Below are positions 27,654-37,100 of a stretch of 64,000 nucleotides of DNA, in pieces. Each line of letters begins with the position of its first letter. Position 1 is the first letter of the stretch. The position numbers were made by a program, and so were the translations under genes. The notes under the pieces are model-generated. The model was not told the DNA's origin. It was given only the letters and a program-made list of their open reading frames with translations, and made no database searches. Origin of the DNA: Yeosuana sp043876835 (GTDB lineage: Bacteria; Bacteroidota; Bacteroidia; Flavobacteriales; Flavobacteriaceae); NCBI RefSeq assembly GCF_043876835.1, contig NZ_JBAWJZ010000003.1:431371-495370 (forward strand), written 5' to 3'.

Positions 27654-28754
27654 TTATAACTTAATTTTTGCTTGTTCCGTTTGTATTCTTGCACCGGGAT
27701 CTACTGTCACTTGATAGGCATCTTTAGCTCCAGCATTTTTTATACCTTCTATAACTTTTTGTTCTTTTCCTTTGGGAGCTAAAACAACAATACTACCTCC
27801 TCCTCCAGAGCCTACAATTTTAGCTCCAAACGCTCCCGCATTTAAAGCTCCATCTATCATATTGTCAATTCGAGGCACAGTAATTTTCAAAACATCTTTT
27901 AATATTTTATGATGTTCATTCATTAAATGACCAATCTTTTTAAAATCAGGTTGTTTTTTTGTGAATTCCAAAAAGGCCTTTTGAGTAATATCATGGTTTA
28001 TAATGGCTGCATACAGATAAGACTGCAAATCATCAGGGACATAATTTAAGTATTTTTTTAAGTCTTCCTTTTTTGCGTGCTTAATATCAAAATCTTTGAT
28101 GTCTTTTTTAACACTTAGTATAGCTGACCATGATTTTTCTCTTAATTCACCTAAAAGACCAACTGTTTCCTTTGGAATACCTGATTCGCCAATTATAACA
28201 CCACATAAAGGTGTATTAATTACCTGATACGAAAAGTCGTCTCCAGTCTCTATATATACTATATTTCCTAATCCAATACTATACTGATCCATTTTACCTC
28301 CTGGTGCTCCTTGTTCAAGAACCTCAGATTCATATGCAATTTGTGATATGACTTCAGGAGATACATCAATATTAATTCCAAAAGCTTCAATTAAAAAATT
28401 AACCCATGATACAACAACCGCTGAAGAACTAGATGTCCCAGCGTTAATAGGTAAGCTTCCTTTTATCTCAATATCATAACCTTTATTTGGTGTACAGCCA
28501 TATCGTTTTAATACTTTAAGAGCATATAATAAATGATCTCCTTTTTCAATAGAATGAACTTCTTCATCAAAATTAATAACTCTCTTTTGGTTTATATCCG
28601 GTTTGTTTATATTAAAAATTCGCAATCCATTTTCAATTGCTGTAAGTTTAATATTTCTGCTTATAGCACATGCAATAACAGGCAATCCTAAATAGTCCTG
28701 ATGATCGCCAAATAAACATGTTCTTCCCGGTGCTAATGATATTATTTTTCTCAT
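27654..28754 (-). CDS. GHMP-family sugar 1-kinase, galactokinase-like (GalNAc kinase candidate)
   Basis: A 366-aa cytoplasmic kinase. The three GHMP motifs are clear: APGRTCLFGDHQDYLG (8-23, galactokinase-type sugar-binding motif with Asp-His-Gln-Asp instead of Glu-His-Thr-Asp), the ATP loop LPINAGTSSSSAVV (about 105-118) and GAKIVGSGGGGSIVVL near the C-terminus. It is the first gene of the PUL operon, divergent from the LacI-type gene, with the operator doublet between them. GalNAc or galactose phosphorylation at C1 would feed the nucleotidyltransferase at 3.4 kb; GalNAc is favoured by the GH109 and deaminase genes but not proven. Confidence 0.82.
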   Translation of the reverse strand: MRKIISLAPGRTCLFGDHQDYLGLPVIACAISRNIKLTAIENGLRIFNINKPDINQKRVINFDEEVHSIEKGDHLLYALKVLKRYGCTPNKGYDIEIKGSLPINAGTSSSSAVVVSWVNFLIEAFGINIDVSPEVISQIAYESEVLEQGAPGGKMDQYSIGLGNIVYIETGDDFSYQVINTPLCGVIIGESGIPKETVGLLGELREKSWSAILSVKKDIKDFDIKHAKKEDLKKYLNYVPDDLQSYLYAAIINHDITQKAFLEFTKKQPDFKKIGHLMNEHHKILKDVLKITVPRIDNMIDGALNAGAFGAKIVGSGGGGSIVVLAPKGKEQKVIEGIKNAGAKDAYQVTVDPGARIQTEQAKIKL

Positions 28755-28886
28755 TTAAAGTGCAAATAGTGTTTTATTAAAATTGATTTTGTGTTATTGA
28801 TTTATTGAAAAAACATCAATTTTATATCATGTGTTTTAGCGAATGTATTTATTTATTTTTAATAAAAAAAGAAAAACACAAAAAAA

Positions 28887-28923
28887 TGTGCTCGAACACA
28901 CAAAAAAAATGTTTTCGAGCACA
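28887..28923. promoter_or_regulatory. LacI-type operator doublet between the kinase and regulator genes
   Basis: TGTGCTCGAACACA (28887-28900) and TGTTTTCGAGCACA (28910-28923) start 23 bp apart, exactly like the pair at 3270-3306. Lying between divergent genes, they can control both the PUL operon and the regulator itself. Confidence 0.82.
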
Positions 28924-28951
28924 TTTTTTTAATATTAAACTTTAGTTTTTA

Positions 28952-28959
28952 TATATTTG
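28952..28959 (+). promoter_or_regulatory. -7 promoter element (TATATTTG) of the LacI-type gene
   Basis: TATATTTG fits TAnnTTTG and ends six bases before the ATG at 28966. The transcript would begin at or next to the start codon, so the mRNA may be leaderless. The operators lie directly upstream. Confidence 0.5.
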
Positions 28960-28965
28960 CCTATT

Positions 28966-30009
28966 ATGAAGAAGTATACAATTAAAGATATTGCCGAACT
29001 CGCTGGAGTTTCAAAAGGAACTGTTGATAGAGTTATACATAATAGAGGAAAGGTATCACAAAAAGCCTTAGATAAAGTGAAAAAACTGCTTGAGGAGATT
29101 GATTACCAACCAAATCCAATGGCTAGAAACTTAAAAAACAATAAAGTATACAAAATTTGTGTTGTATTACCAAACCCCGAAGAGGACAGCTTTTGGGAAC
29201 CTTGTATTAATGGAGTAAATCAGGCTATTCAAGAATTTAAATCTTTTTTGGTTGATATAAAATTGTTTTTTTATAGCCCTAATAGCACAAAATCATTTCA
29301 AGATGTAAACAATAAAGTATTAGATTTGTCACCTGATGCTGTTTTATTAACACCTCTTTTCTATAAAGAAAGTATTCTGGTTGCCAATAATTATAAATCT
29401 GCCGGTATTATTGTAAGTACATTTAATAATCAAATAGATTTAGAACAAATTGTTAGTTTTGTTGGACAAGATTTGCACCAAAGTGGTAGAGTTGCCGCTC
29501 GATTGATGCATATGATTTTACCTAAGAAATCAGATATTATTATTTGCCATATTGATGAGACATTTAATAATGCTATCCATATGCAGAGAAAAGAAAAAGG
29601 GTTTAGGGATTACTTTGAAGAGGTAGGTGATTTAGAATATAGTATATTAACCATTAATGTTAATAAGGAAAATCTAAATAAATCACTCAACAAATTTTTA
29701 AAGTCAAAAGATAATGTTTCAGGTATATTTGTAACAACTTCTAAGGCATTTAATGTAGTAGAAATACTTCAGGAAAGCAACTATAAAAACATTAAAGTTA
29801 TTGGTTACGATTTATTAAACGAAAATATTAATTTCTTAAAAAAAAATATTATATCATTTTTAATACACCAAAGTCCAAAAGCTCAAACCTATCTTGGATT
29901 AACCTACTTAATTGAACATTTTCTTTTTAATAAAGACATTCCAAATCAAAAGCTGCTACCGATTGATATAGTGAATTCTGAAAACTTAAGTTCTTATATT
30001 GAAAATTAG
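28966..30009 (+). CDS. LacI-family transcriptional regulator of the amino-sugar locus
   Basis: A 347-aa regulator. Residues 1-50 form the LacI helix-turn-helix and hinge (TIKDIAELAGVSKGTVDRVI, then YQPNPMARNLKNN); residues about 58-345 are a periplasmic-binding-protein-like effector domain (ICVVLPNPEEDSFWEPCINGV). I prefer the ATG at 28966 (MKKYTIKDIA) over the TTG at 28957, which lies inside the promoter element. The inducer is probably GalNAc or a phosphorylated or UDP-linked derivative (inference). Its stop is only 4 bp from the end of the convergent CBM9-like gene. Confidence 0.92.
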   Translation: MKKYTIKDIAELAGVSKGTVDRVIHNRGKVSQKALDKVKKLLEEIDYQPNPMARNLKNNKVYKICVVLPNPEEDSFWEPCINGVNQAIQEFKSFLVDIKLFFYSPNSTKSFQDVNNKVLDLSPDAVLLTPLFYKESILVANNYKSAGIIVSTFNNQIDLEQIVSFVGQDLHQSGRVAARLMHMILPKKSDIIICHIDETFNNAIHMQRKEKGFRDYFEEVGDLEYSILTINVNKENLNKSLNKFLKSKDNVSGIFVTTSKAFNVVEILQESNYKNIKVIGYDLLNENINFLKKNIISFLIHQSPKAQTYLGLTYLIEHFLFNKDIPNQKLLPIDIVNSENLSSYIEN

Positions 30010-30013
30010 CGTT

Positions 30014-30676
30014 TTACTGTTCTAGTTTAAAAACACCAAATGAAGACGCTATGTGAAAATTGGGGGTCTCAGTTTCTGGATCGATCCAAGTTAACCATAT
30101 TGGCTCAAAAACTGAATTTTCTTTTTTAAAGTATTTCGCTCTATAAATACCTGCTTCTATTATATTATTACGGATTAAATTTAATTTATTTAAAGAAGCG
30201 ATACTTATTTTTCCTTCCACACTAAATCCTTTTGAATTAGAGCTGGATTTTACAATCAAATCATCTTGAGGCCAATTCCAATTAAAATCAAAATTCTTCT
30301 TTGGATAGGCCTTGAAATCCATAATTCTTGGTGTAGGATCTATTTCTAGACAATAATAAGGATTAAGAGAAGCATTAGATCGGAAAAACAACTCAACTCT
30401 ATCAGACTTATTTATACTATTAAAACTGTCATCTATTTTATCGACATGTATGGTGTTATCCAAAACCTCAAAGCAAAAGAATAAATAATCTCCATCCCAT
30501 AATGCCTTAAACTTTGTTTCTGTATTCTTTATCTCTTCCCAAGGTGAATGGAAATCGCTTAAATTATTAGCTTTTTCCCATAAATGACTATCAACTTTTC
30601 CAGTGATATGTAATTCATTTATAGGAATACTATTTACACTATAAGTTCTCACTTTTTCTATAATTATAATTAACAA
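30014..30676 (-). CDS. Carbohydrate-binding CBM9-like protein
   Basis: A 220-aa protein covering one CBM9/DOMON-like module: LHITGKVDSHLWEKANNLSDF, FKALWDGDYLFFCFEVLD, NKSDRVELFFRS, YYCLEIDPTPRIMDFKAY and GFSVEGKISIASL. No clear signal peptide is seen; the MLIIII start is too short, and a GTG or upstream start could change this. Similar proteins are found next to PULs. The gene probably belongs to the locus on its left, since an island scar begins right upstream. Confidence 0.75.
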   Translation of the reverse strand: MLIIIIEKVRTYSVNSIPINELHITGKVDSHLWEKANNLSDFHSPWEEIKNTETKFKALWDGDYLFFCFEVLDNTIHVDKIDDSFNSINKSDRVELFFRSNASLNPYYCLEIDPTPRIMDFKAYPKKNFDFNWNWPQDDLIVKSSSNSKGFSVEGKISIASLNKLNLIRNNIIEAGIYRAKYFKKENSVFEPIWLTWIDPETETPNFHIASSFGVFKLEQ

Positions 30677-30732
30677 TCAATTATTTCATGAAAATTTCTT
30701 TTGATAAAAATACCTAATAATTTTATTAAGAG

Positions 30733-30751
30733 AAATAATAGTGAAACATTA
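30733..30751. repeat. 19-bp exact repeat with 47114-47132
   Basis: AAATAATAGTGAAACATTA occurs at both places, each time a short way before a tRNA-Met fragment. The surrounding bases are also partly alike, which suggests common descent of the two scars rather than chance. Confidence 0.5.
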
Positions 30752-30814
30752 GTGCCTCAAAAAAATTATAATTTCAATATTGATATTTTTTTTAATACTT
30801 AAATTTACTTTCAT

Positions 30815-30875
30815 AGAGTGTAGGTCTTTAAGAAAACTGCAAAACACAGTTCTACCAATTAATTATGCTACACCC
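30815..30875 (-). other. tRNA-like degenerate sequence
   Basis: On the minus strand, GGGTGTA at the start pairs with TACACTC at the end (seven pairs, one G-T), and GCATAATTAATTGGTAGAAC resembles a D-arm. There is no proper T-arm, and total length is about 61 nt, so it is at best a tRNA relic or tRNA-mimicking attachment site. It lies within the integration scar. Confidence 0.3.
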
Positions 30876-31130
30876 AAATAAAACAACTACACAATTAAGC
30901 AACAACATTGAAATACTGCTCCATTAATTGATATAGAACTTTAAAAACGATATATTGAAAAATGTTTGAAAATTTAATAACACCACATCCACATTTGAAA
31001 AACCTCTAGCCTAATAATAAACTTGTAAGAATTGATTTTTTTATTATTTAGTTAGGCCTTTTTAAAACCATAGCCAACATAAATATTGATCATATTGAAA
31101 TTTTTTTATGCGATGAAATAAGAGAGCATT

Positions 31131-31476
31131 TTATTGTTTTTCTAACGATTTTTCTTTTGAGTTTATCCTGTGATATAACTCTGTATTATCCTCATAAGGT
31201 CTATAGCCTTGTTTTAAAAGCCTTAATAATACTTTTCTATAGTTACCCAATACGGAAAGGTGCTCCTCTTTGGTTTTCTAGGTATTGGCGTCACCATAAA
31301 ATGGGGCGCCCGTTTTAATCTTCCATTCTTTGGATTTCGGAATGAGAAATAAACATACCAGCGCTTATTTAGATTACCGCCTGCGGAATAGATTTTTGGG
31401 TTGGAAAAATTCGTTTTAAAGCCAAATCGTATGCACTTTTGTATTCTAATGTAATTAATTCCTTTAAAGTATACAT
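31131..31476 (-). pseudogene. Decayed tyrosine recombinase (arm-binding N-terminal part)
   Basis: Reading the minus strand across frames gives MYTLKELITLEYKSAYDL, then KIYSAGGNLNKRWYVYFSFR, NPKNGRLKR, APFYGDANT, and after an in-frame stop TKEEHLSVLGNYRKVLLRLL and YRPYEDNTELYHR, ending in a stop at 31131. This order is that of the N-terminal arm-DNA-binding domain of Bacteroidetes integrases. At least two frameshifts and one stop, and the absence of the catalytic domain, make it a relic. A tRNA-Met 3' fragment lies about 55 bp upstream on the same strand. Confidence 0.6.
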
Positions 31477-31529
31477 AAAAAAACGGTTTAGGAAAACTAA
31501 ACCGCTGTTTTTAAAAACTTTATACTTTG

Positions 31530-31570
31530 TAGCGGGAACTGGACTCGAACCTGTGACCTTCGGGTTATGA
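31530..31570 (-). other. tRNA-Met 3' fragment (attachment-site scar)
   Basis: The minus strand reads TCATAACCCGAAGG, a T-arm around TTCGAGT, and the acceptor strand TCCCGCT plus A: the 3' part of a CAT-anticodon tRNA from the anticodon loop on. The 5' side of the anticodon stem and everything before it are missing, and one T-stem pair is mismatched. It matches the fragment at 47200-47246 except at two positions, and the match stops in the anticodon loop, a usual crossover point for tyrosine integrases. Confidence 0.7.
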
Positions 31571-31628
31571 TCTCTGCGCCAAAAGAATTTCAAGCACAAT
31601 CATGAGGAGAAACAACCCTCAAAATTAT

Positions 31629-31757
31629 AAAAACGTATGCAGTTTTAAGTTTTCATATTAATAATAATATCAATGTAATTTATTGAATTAATTGTTAATG
31701 GAATTAAATAAATTTCAAAGGTTTAAGGTGGTGTTTTTGAAAATCAAGCTATTTATA
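31629..31757. repeat. Diverged non-coding repeat, second copy of 2911-3046
   Basis: Aligns to 2911-3046 over its length (see that entry). It lies upstream of the decayed integrase and the tRNA-Met fragment. The remaining gene-free sequence, 30677-30815 and 31758-32170, is AT-rich; apart from the 19-bp repeat at 30733-30751 I see no gene in it. Confidence 0.65.
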
Positions 31758-32175
31758 CAACCAAAATTGAACCTCGGCTGGATTCGAGCTACTTTTTTAT
31801 ACCCTTATGTTTATTGCCTCATCAACACCAATTAACAAAATGGTGAAAAAATAGTGGAAAAACGATTTTTCATTACCTACCCAAATATAGTTTTTTTAAA
31901 TACTTTAATAGGAATATACACTTTAAAAAAAATTGTTTGGCCTTTTAATATTACAATTAAAAAAATTTGATTCGATACAATTAATCTTAATAATTGGTTT
32001 AAATATCACAATCAAACAACTAAATTTAAGTGGTATATGAGTACAAAATCTTAATTATAATTTTCTAATCTCATACAACTACAAATATTTCCTAGTTCTA
32101 GCTTTTTAAAGTTGGAGGTATTTTCTAAAAAAACATATATCCCCATATTAAGTCAATTAATAGGAATTTCTTTTT

Positions 32176-32183
32176 TAGATTTG
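32176..32183 (+). promoter_or_regulatory. -7 promoter element (TAGATTTG) of the ECF sigma factor gene
   Basis: TAGATTTG matches TAnnTTTG and is identical to the element at 3346-3353. The predicted transcript starts near 32190, about 24 nt before the ATG. Confidence 0.45.
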
Positions 32184-32213
32184 TTTTATAACTAAAACTT
32201 CACTTAAAATTCA

Positions 32214-32771
32214 ATGAACCTTATATTAGAGGAAATAAGGAAAAAGAACGAAAAAGTTTTTAAAACCTTTTTTGATAAGCACTATAAAGATTTAGTGACC
32301 TATGCTTATGGTTATCTTTATGATAAAGCCTCTAGTGAAGATGTGGTACAAGACGTTTTTATTTACATCTGGGAACATGCCGAAAGTTTAAAAATTGAAA
32401 CATCATTAAAAGGTTATCTTTATTCAATGGTTAGAAATAGATGCTTAAATTTTTTGAAGTCTATTAAAATTACTGACAATTATGAGTTTTTAGAATTCAA
32501 TATTAATTTGATAACAGAGCATGTATTCGATTCTAATTCAGAAGAAGAGAAAAAAATAGTTTATCATCAAATTTTAAAAATTGTAGATACACTTCCAGAA
32601 AAAATGCAACAAGTTGTTAAGCTAAAGTTTTTGCATAATTACAAATATTCCGAAATTGCTAGTGAACTGGATATTTCAATAAACACCGTTAAAACCCAAC
32701 TTAAAAGGGCTAAATTAAAAATTACAGAAATGGTAACGGGACTGTTAATTTTACTTCAAATAAATCACTAA
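32214..32771 (+). CDS. ECF-type RNA polymerase sigma factor
   Basis: A 185-aa sigma-70 family factor. Region 2 (about 10-75) has FFDKHYKDLVTYAYGYL and SSEDVVQDVFIYIWEH; region 4 (about 120-175) has LPEKMQQVVKLKFLHNYKYSEIASELDISINTV in pieces typical of a helix-turn-helix. Directly followed by FecR and a SusC with an STN domain, it belongs to a cell-surface signalling unit in which substrate binding at SusC frees the sigma factor to activate the locus. Confidence 0.93.
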   Translation: MNLILEEIRKKNEKVFKTFFDKHYKDLVTYAYGYLYDKASSEDVVQDVFIYIWEHAESLKIETSLKGYLYSMVRNRCLNFLKSIKITDNYEFLEFNINLITEHVFDSNSEEEKKIVYHQILKIVDTLPEKMQQVVKLKFLHNYKYSEIASELDISINTVKTQLKRAKLKITEMVTGLLILLQINH

Positions 32772-32896
32772 AAACAAACTTACACTGATTTGTTTTCACG
32801 CTTTTTTAAATTTTATTGAAAATAATATAAATTTTTTGTCACCCATTATTAAGTTTCTGTTGTCTAAATATTAAATAAAGGCAAACAAATTAAATA

Positions 32897-34021
32897 ATGG
32901 AATTTAAAATTATTATAAAAAAATTAAACAATACGCTTTCAAAAGAAGAAGAAGTCTTGTTTAATGACTGGTACAATGAATCTGCTGACCATAGGTTGTA
33001 CTTTGAAAATGTAAAAGAAAATTACAAGAATGATGTTGAATTAATCAACATTGAAAAAGCATGGAATTCAATTCATAAAAAGATAGCTGTTCAACCAAAG
33101 AAAACCAAATATTTAAAATATGCAGCGGCTGCGGTTTTATTGTTATCAATTTCTTTTTTAATAAAAAATCGAAATACAGAACCTAATGAAGATCCTGTAA
33201 TAGTAATAAATGATATAATTAAACCAGGAACAGATAAGGCAACCTTAATACTTGAAGATGGTACTCAAATTGCCTTAGAAAAAGGAAAAGAATATCAAAC
33301 TAAAAATAGTGTAAGTAATGGAGAAGAAATTACTTATAGTTCTAACACCGCAAAATCTAATAAAATAGCATATAACTATTTAACTGTACCAAGAGGAGGT
33401 GAGTTTATTGTAAAGCTTGCCGATGGCACCAAAGTTTGGTTGAATTCTGAATCGCAACTAAAATATCCCACAACGTTTATTGAAGGCCAAGAACGACTTG
33501 TTGAGCTAGTTTATGGTGAAGCCTATTTTGAAGTTTCTCCTAGCACAGAACATAAAGGAGCTAAATTTAAAGTAATTAATAATAGTCAAGATATTGAAGT
33601 TTTAGGAACTAAGTTTAATGTAAAAGCCTACAAAGACGAGTCGCAAATTTACACTACACTTGCCGAAGGTAAAGTTGCTGTAAACACCAAAACAAGCAAT
33701 GCGGTTTTAGTACCGGGGCAACAATCTGTTTTAAACTCAGATGACAGTAATTTTGAAATTAATACAGTTGATGTTAATACTGAGTTAGCTTGGATTCATG
33801 GCGATTTCGTTTTTCATAAAAAATCGTTTAAAGAAATAATAAAAGTGCTGTCGCGCTGGTATGATGTAGATTTTGAGTTTTTAAATGACAATGTAGCAAA
33901 CCAGAGATTTAATGGTCAATTAAGCAAAAACCAAAATTTAGAAACTATTCTATTATTGATAAAGAATACAAATAAAATTGAATCTTATGAAATAAAAGAC
34001 AAAACAATCTTTTTAAATTAA
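32897..34021 (+). CDS. FecR-family anti-sigma factor
   Basis: A 374-aa single-pass inner-membrane protein. The cytoplasmic N-terminus (1-70) binds the sigma factor; the membrane segment YAAAAVLLLSISFLI is near 75-90; the periplasmic FecR domain (VPRGGEFIVKLADGTKVWLN, GEAYFEVS, VLGTKFNVKAY) is near 165-270, followed by a DUF4974 C-terminal domain (FHKKSFKEIIKVLSRWYDV). It should relay the signal from the STN domain of the next gene. Confidence 0.93.
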   Translation: MEFKIIIKKLNNTLSKEEEVLFNDWYNESADHRLYFENVKENYKNDVELINIEKAWNSIHKKIAVQPKKTKYLKYAAAAVLLLSISFLIKNRNTEPNEDPVIVINDIIKPGTDKATLILEDGTQIALEKGKEYQTKNSVSNGEEITYSSNTAKSNKIAYNYLTVPRGGEFIVKLADGTKVWLNSESQLKYPTTFIEGQERLVELVYGEAYFEVSPSTEHKGAKFKVINNSQDIEVLGTKFNVKAYKDESQIYTTLAEGKVAVNTKTSNAVLVPGQQSVLNSDDSNFEINTVDVNTELAWIHGDFVFHKKSFKEIIKVLSRWYDVDFEFLNDNVANQRFNGQLSKNQNLETILLLIKNTNKIESYEIKDKTIFLN

Positions 34022-34127
34022 ATAAAAAAGAGGGAAAGAAATATAAACATTGGACCGTGAATACTTCTCCCTCCTTTAAATACGATTAATTAATTAAATG
34101 TTTAACTAACTAATACCTTTCAAATTT

Positions 34128-37100
34128 ATGAAAAATAACTTAACGAATGTCCGTTTCAAAAAACGGGATGCAATGATTATTATGCGAGCACTAGTTTTTT
34201 TATGCTGTTTTTCAGTGTTTAGCTTAACACCAGAGAACATAATGTCTCAAAACACAAAAATTACAGTTGACGCAGACAAAACAGTGTCAATTGATGAAGT
34301 GTTTATTATGATTAGTAATCAAACCGATTATAATTTTATTTATTCAGAAGATTTATTTCAAAACACTTCAAAAGTGCACCTTAAAAAAGGAAAAGTAAAG
34401 GTAAGCGATTTATTAAATGAATGTATTACTTCTAATAACCTTGATTTTACGTTAACGGATGATAATGCAATTATTATAAAACAATTGCCAAAAACAGTAT
34501 TGTCTGAACAAGAATTAAAGGTTTCAGGTATTGTCACAGATGAAAACAAAATACCAATTCCAGGTGTTGCTGTATTGATTAAAGGAACAAAAAAAGGAAC
34601 CACAACAGATATCAATGGCCATTTTCTAATAGAAGTAGAAGGAAACTTTGTGACATTACAGTTTCTTGCGTTGGGTTATGAAACACAAGAAATTAAATTA
34701 GGAGATAATACTCTTATCAATATAGTTTTAAAAGAAAGTAGTTTAGATCTAAATGAAATTTTAGTAACTGGTTATCAGAATATTTCGGCAGAAAGAGCAA
34801 CAGGGTCTTTTTCAAAACTTAAAGCTGAAGAATTGAAAAGTCAGCGTTTAAATAGTCTGGATAAAGTTTTAGAAGGTCGAATAGTAGGGTATCAAAATGG
34901 GGTAATAAGAGGAACAACCTCTATGAGAGGATTAACAACTCCTTTGTATGTAATTGATGGTTTTCCTATTGAAAACACAAGGTATAATCCAGAAACTTTT
35001 AGATTAGAAGAAAATTTACCAAATTTAAATTTAGAAGACATCGAAAGTATCACCGTATTAAAAGATGCTGCAGCTTCCTCAATTTATGGAGCACGTGCAG
35101 CAAATGGTGTGATTGTAATTACCACAAAAAAAGCCAAAGTTGGTAAAACAAACATTTCGTTTTCTAGCACTTTGACGGTTACTCCTTTTAGAAATTATAA
35201 TGGGAACCTTACTGATTCTGGAGATATTATTGGTCTTGAAAGAGAATGGGCTGCTGGAAATCCTAATTTAGCAGGTCCTGGAAGCAGTTCATATGCTGCT
35301 TCATTGTTAAGCAATGCAGCATATACTAGTCTTGGTATGCAAAGTCTTTTAAACTATTATGCTGGAAATATTTCAGAATCTGCAAATAATAATCGTTTAG
35401 ACGCTTTAAGTGCGATGGGATATAAATATTATGATGACATTGCTAAATATGCAAAAAGAGATCAATATTTAACACAGCACAATTTTAGTCTTGGCACGTC
35501 TTCTGAAACGAATAGTTTTATTGCCTCTATTACTTATAAGGGTAATAAATTTGAAGATAGATATTCTAAAGATGAATCGATTGGTATTAACCTAAAAAAT
35601 TCAACTGAGATAGCAGACTGGTTAACTCTGGATTTAGGAACTTATGTTAATTATAACAAAAATGATAGACAAACTTTTAATGCTTTAAATCCAGGATTTA
35701 AATACCAGCCGTATAATCAATTGGTTAATGACGATGGCACTAATTTCACCTCTACAGCAGCCTCTAGATATAATGATTTCACACTTCAAGCCATCCAAAA
35801 TTACGGTCTTTATAATATGGATATTACTCCAATGGATGAGTTTAAAGGAAACATTGATAAAACTAAAAGCTTTTTGAATAGGACTTTTGTTAAATTTAAT
35901 GTGAAATTTAGTGATGCATTAAGCTATAATGCTATGTTTCAATATGAATATGGCGTAGATCGTTCAAGTCTATTAAGAGACAAAAACTCGTATAGTGTAA
36001 GAAATCAAGTAAACGGTTTAGCAACTATTTCTAATAGTAATACAGCTGTTTACAATTTACCTTATGGAGATATTTTAAACGAAAGAAACCAATTTTCTAA
36101 TGCCTATAATTTTCGTCAGCAATTAAATTTTGATAAAACATTCGACAGTAAACATGACGTAACTGCTCTTGTTGGTATGGAAATGCGTCACTCAAAATTA
36201 GAATATAAAGATAATACGCGCTACGGTTGGGATGAACAAACATTATCTTTTACACCGGTAAATCAAGCCGATTTACTTAAAGTATATGGCCCTATTTTTG
36301 GAGGTTACATGTCTCAGAATAATTTTTCTGTAGATCGAGAATTGCTAAATCGTTATGTGTCTTTTTATGGTAATGCGGGTTATACTTATGACAGAAGATA
36401 TACAATAACTGGAAGTTTACGTTGGGATCGTTCTAATCTTTGGGGAACAGATAATAAATATCAAAATAAGCCAACTTGGTCAACAGGAGCATCATGGAAT
36501 ATTGATAGAGAATCATTTTTTCAAACGTCTTGGATAGATATGCTTAAACTTCGTGTTTCTTATGGAATTGGAGGAAATATTGCTAAAGATTCTGCACCTT
36601 ATTTAACTGCTTATTATAGCACAAATAATAATGTTGGAGGAACTCAAGGATCGGTTAGGTCTCGGCCAAATCCAGAATTGTCATGGGAAAAAACGACGAC
36701 AACCAACTTAGGTTTAAATTTTGCATTCTTTAAAAATAGATTATCAGGAGCTTTCGATTTTTATAACAAAAAAGGAGAAGATTTATTATCTAACAGTAAC
36801 GGAATTCCAACTGAAGGTTGGGGGTATTCTACCTATACGATTAACAATGGTAAAATGACGAATAAAGGTATTGAACTTAGTTTGGATGGTACCATAATTA
36901 AAACGCCTACTTTTTCTTGGGAAGCAGGTTTTATGTATGCGCATAATAAAAACGAAGTAACCTATGTAAATGTAGAGGCACCTGTTTATTTCTTACAATT
37001 AGATTATCCATCAGAGTTTCCTAGAGTTGGTAAAAACTTTAATTCTATCTATGGATACAAATGGGCGGGTCTAAGCAGTACTGGTTTACCACAAGTAAAT

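Noticed and set aside
31369..31599. 76-aa minus-strand open frame with a GSSPVPATK stretch
   Set aside because: That stretch is the translation of the tRNA-Met fragment, and the remainder is the start of the decayed integrase; it is not a gene.
31741..31790. GGCTGGATTCGAGC-like sequence, considered as another tRNA T-arm
   Set aside because: No matching stems or anticodon arm could be built around it.
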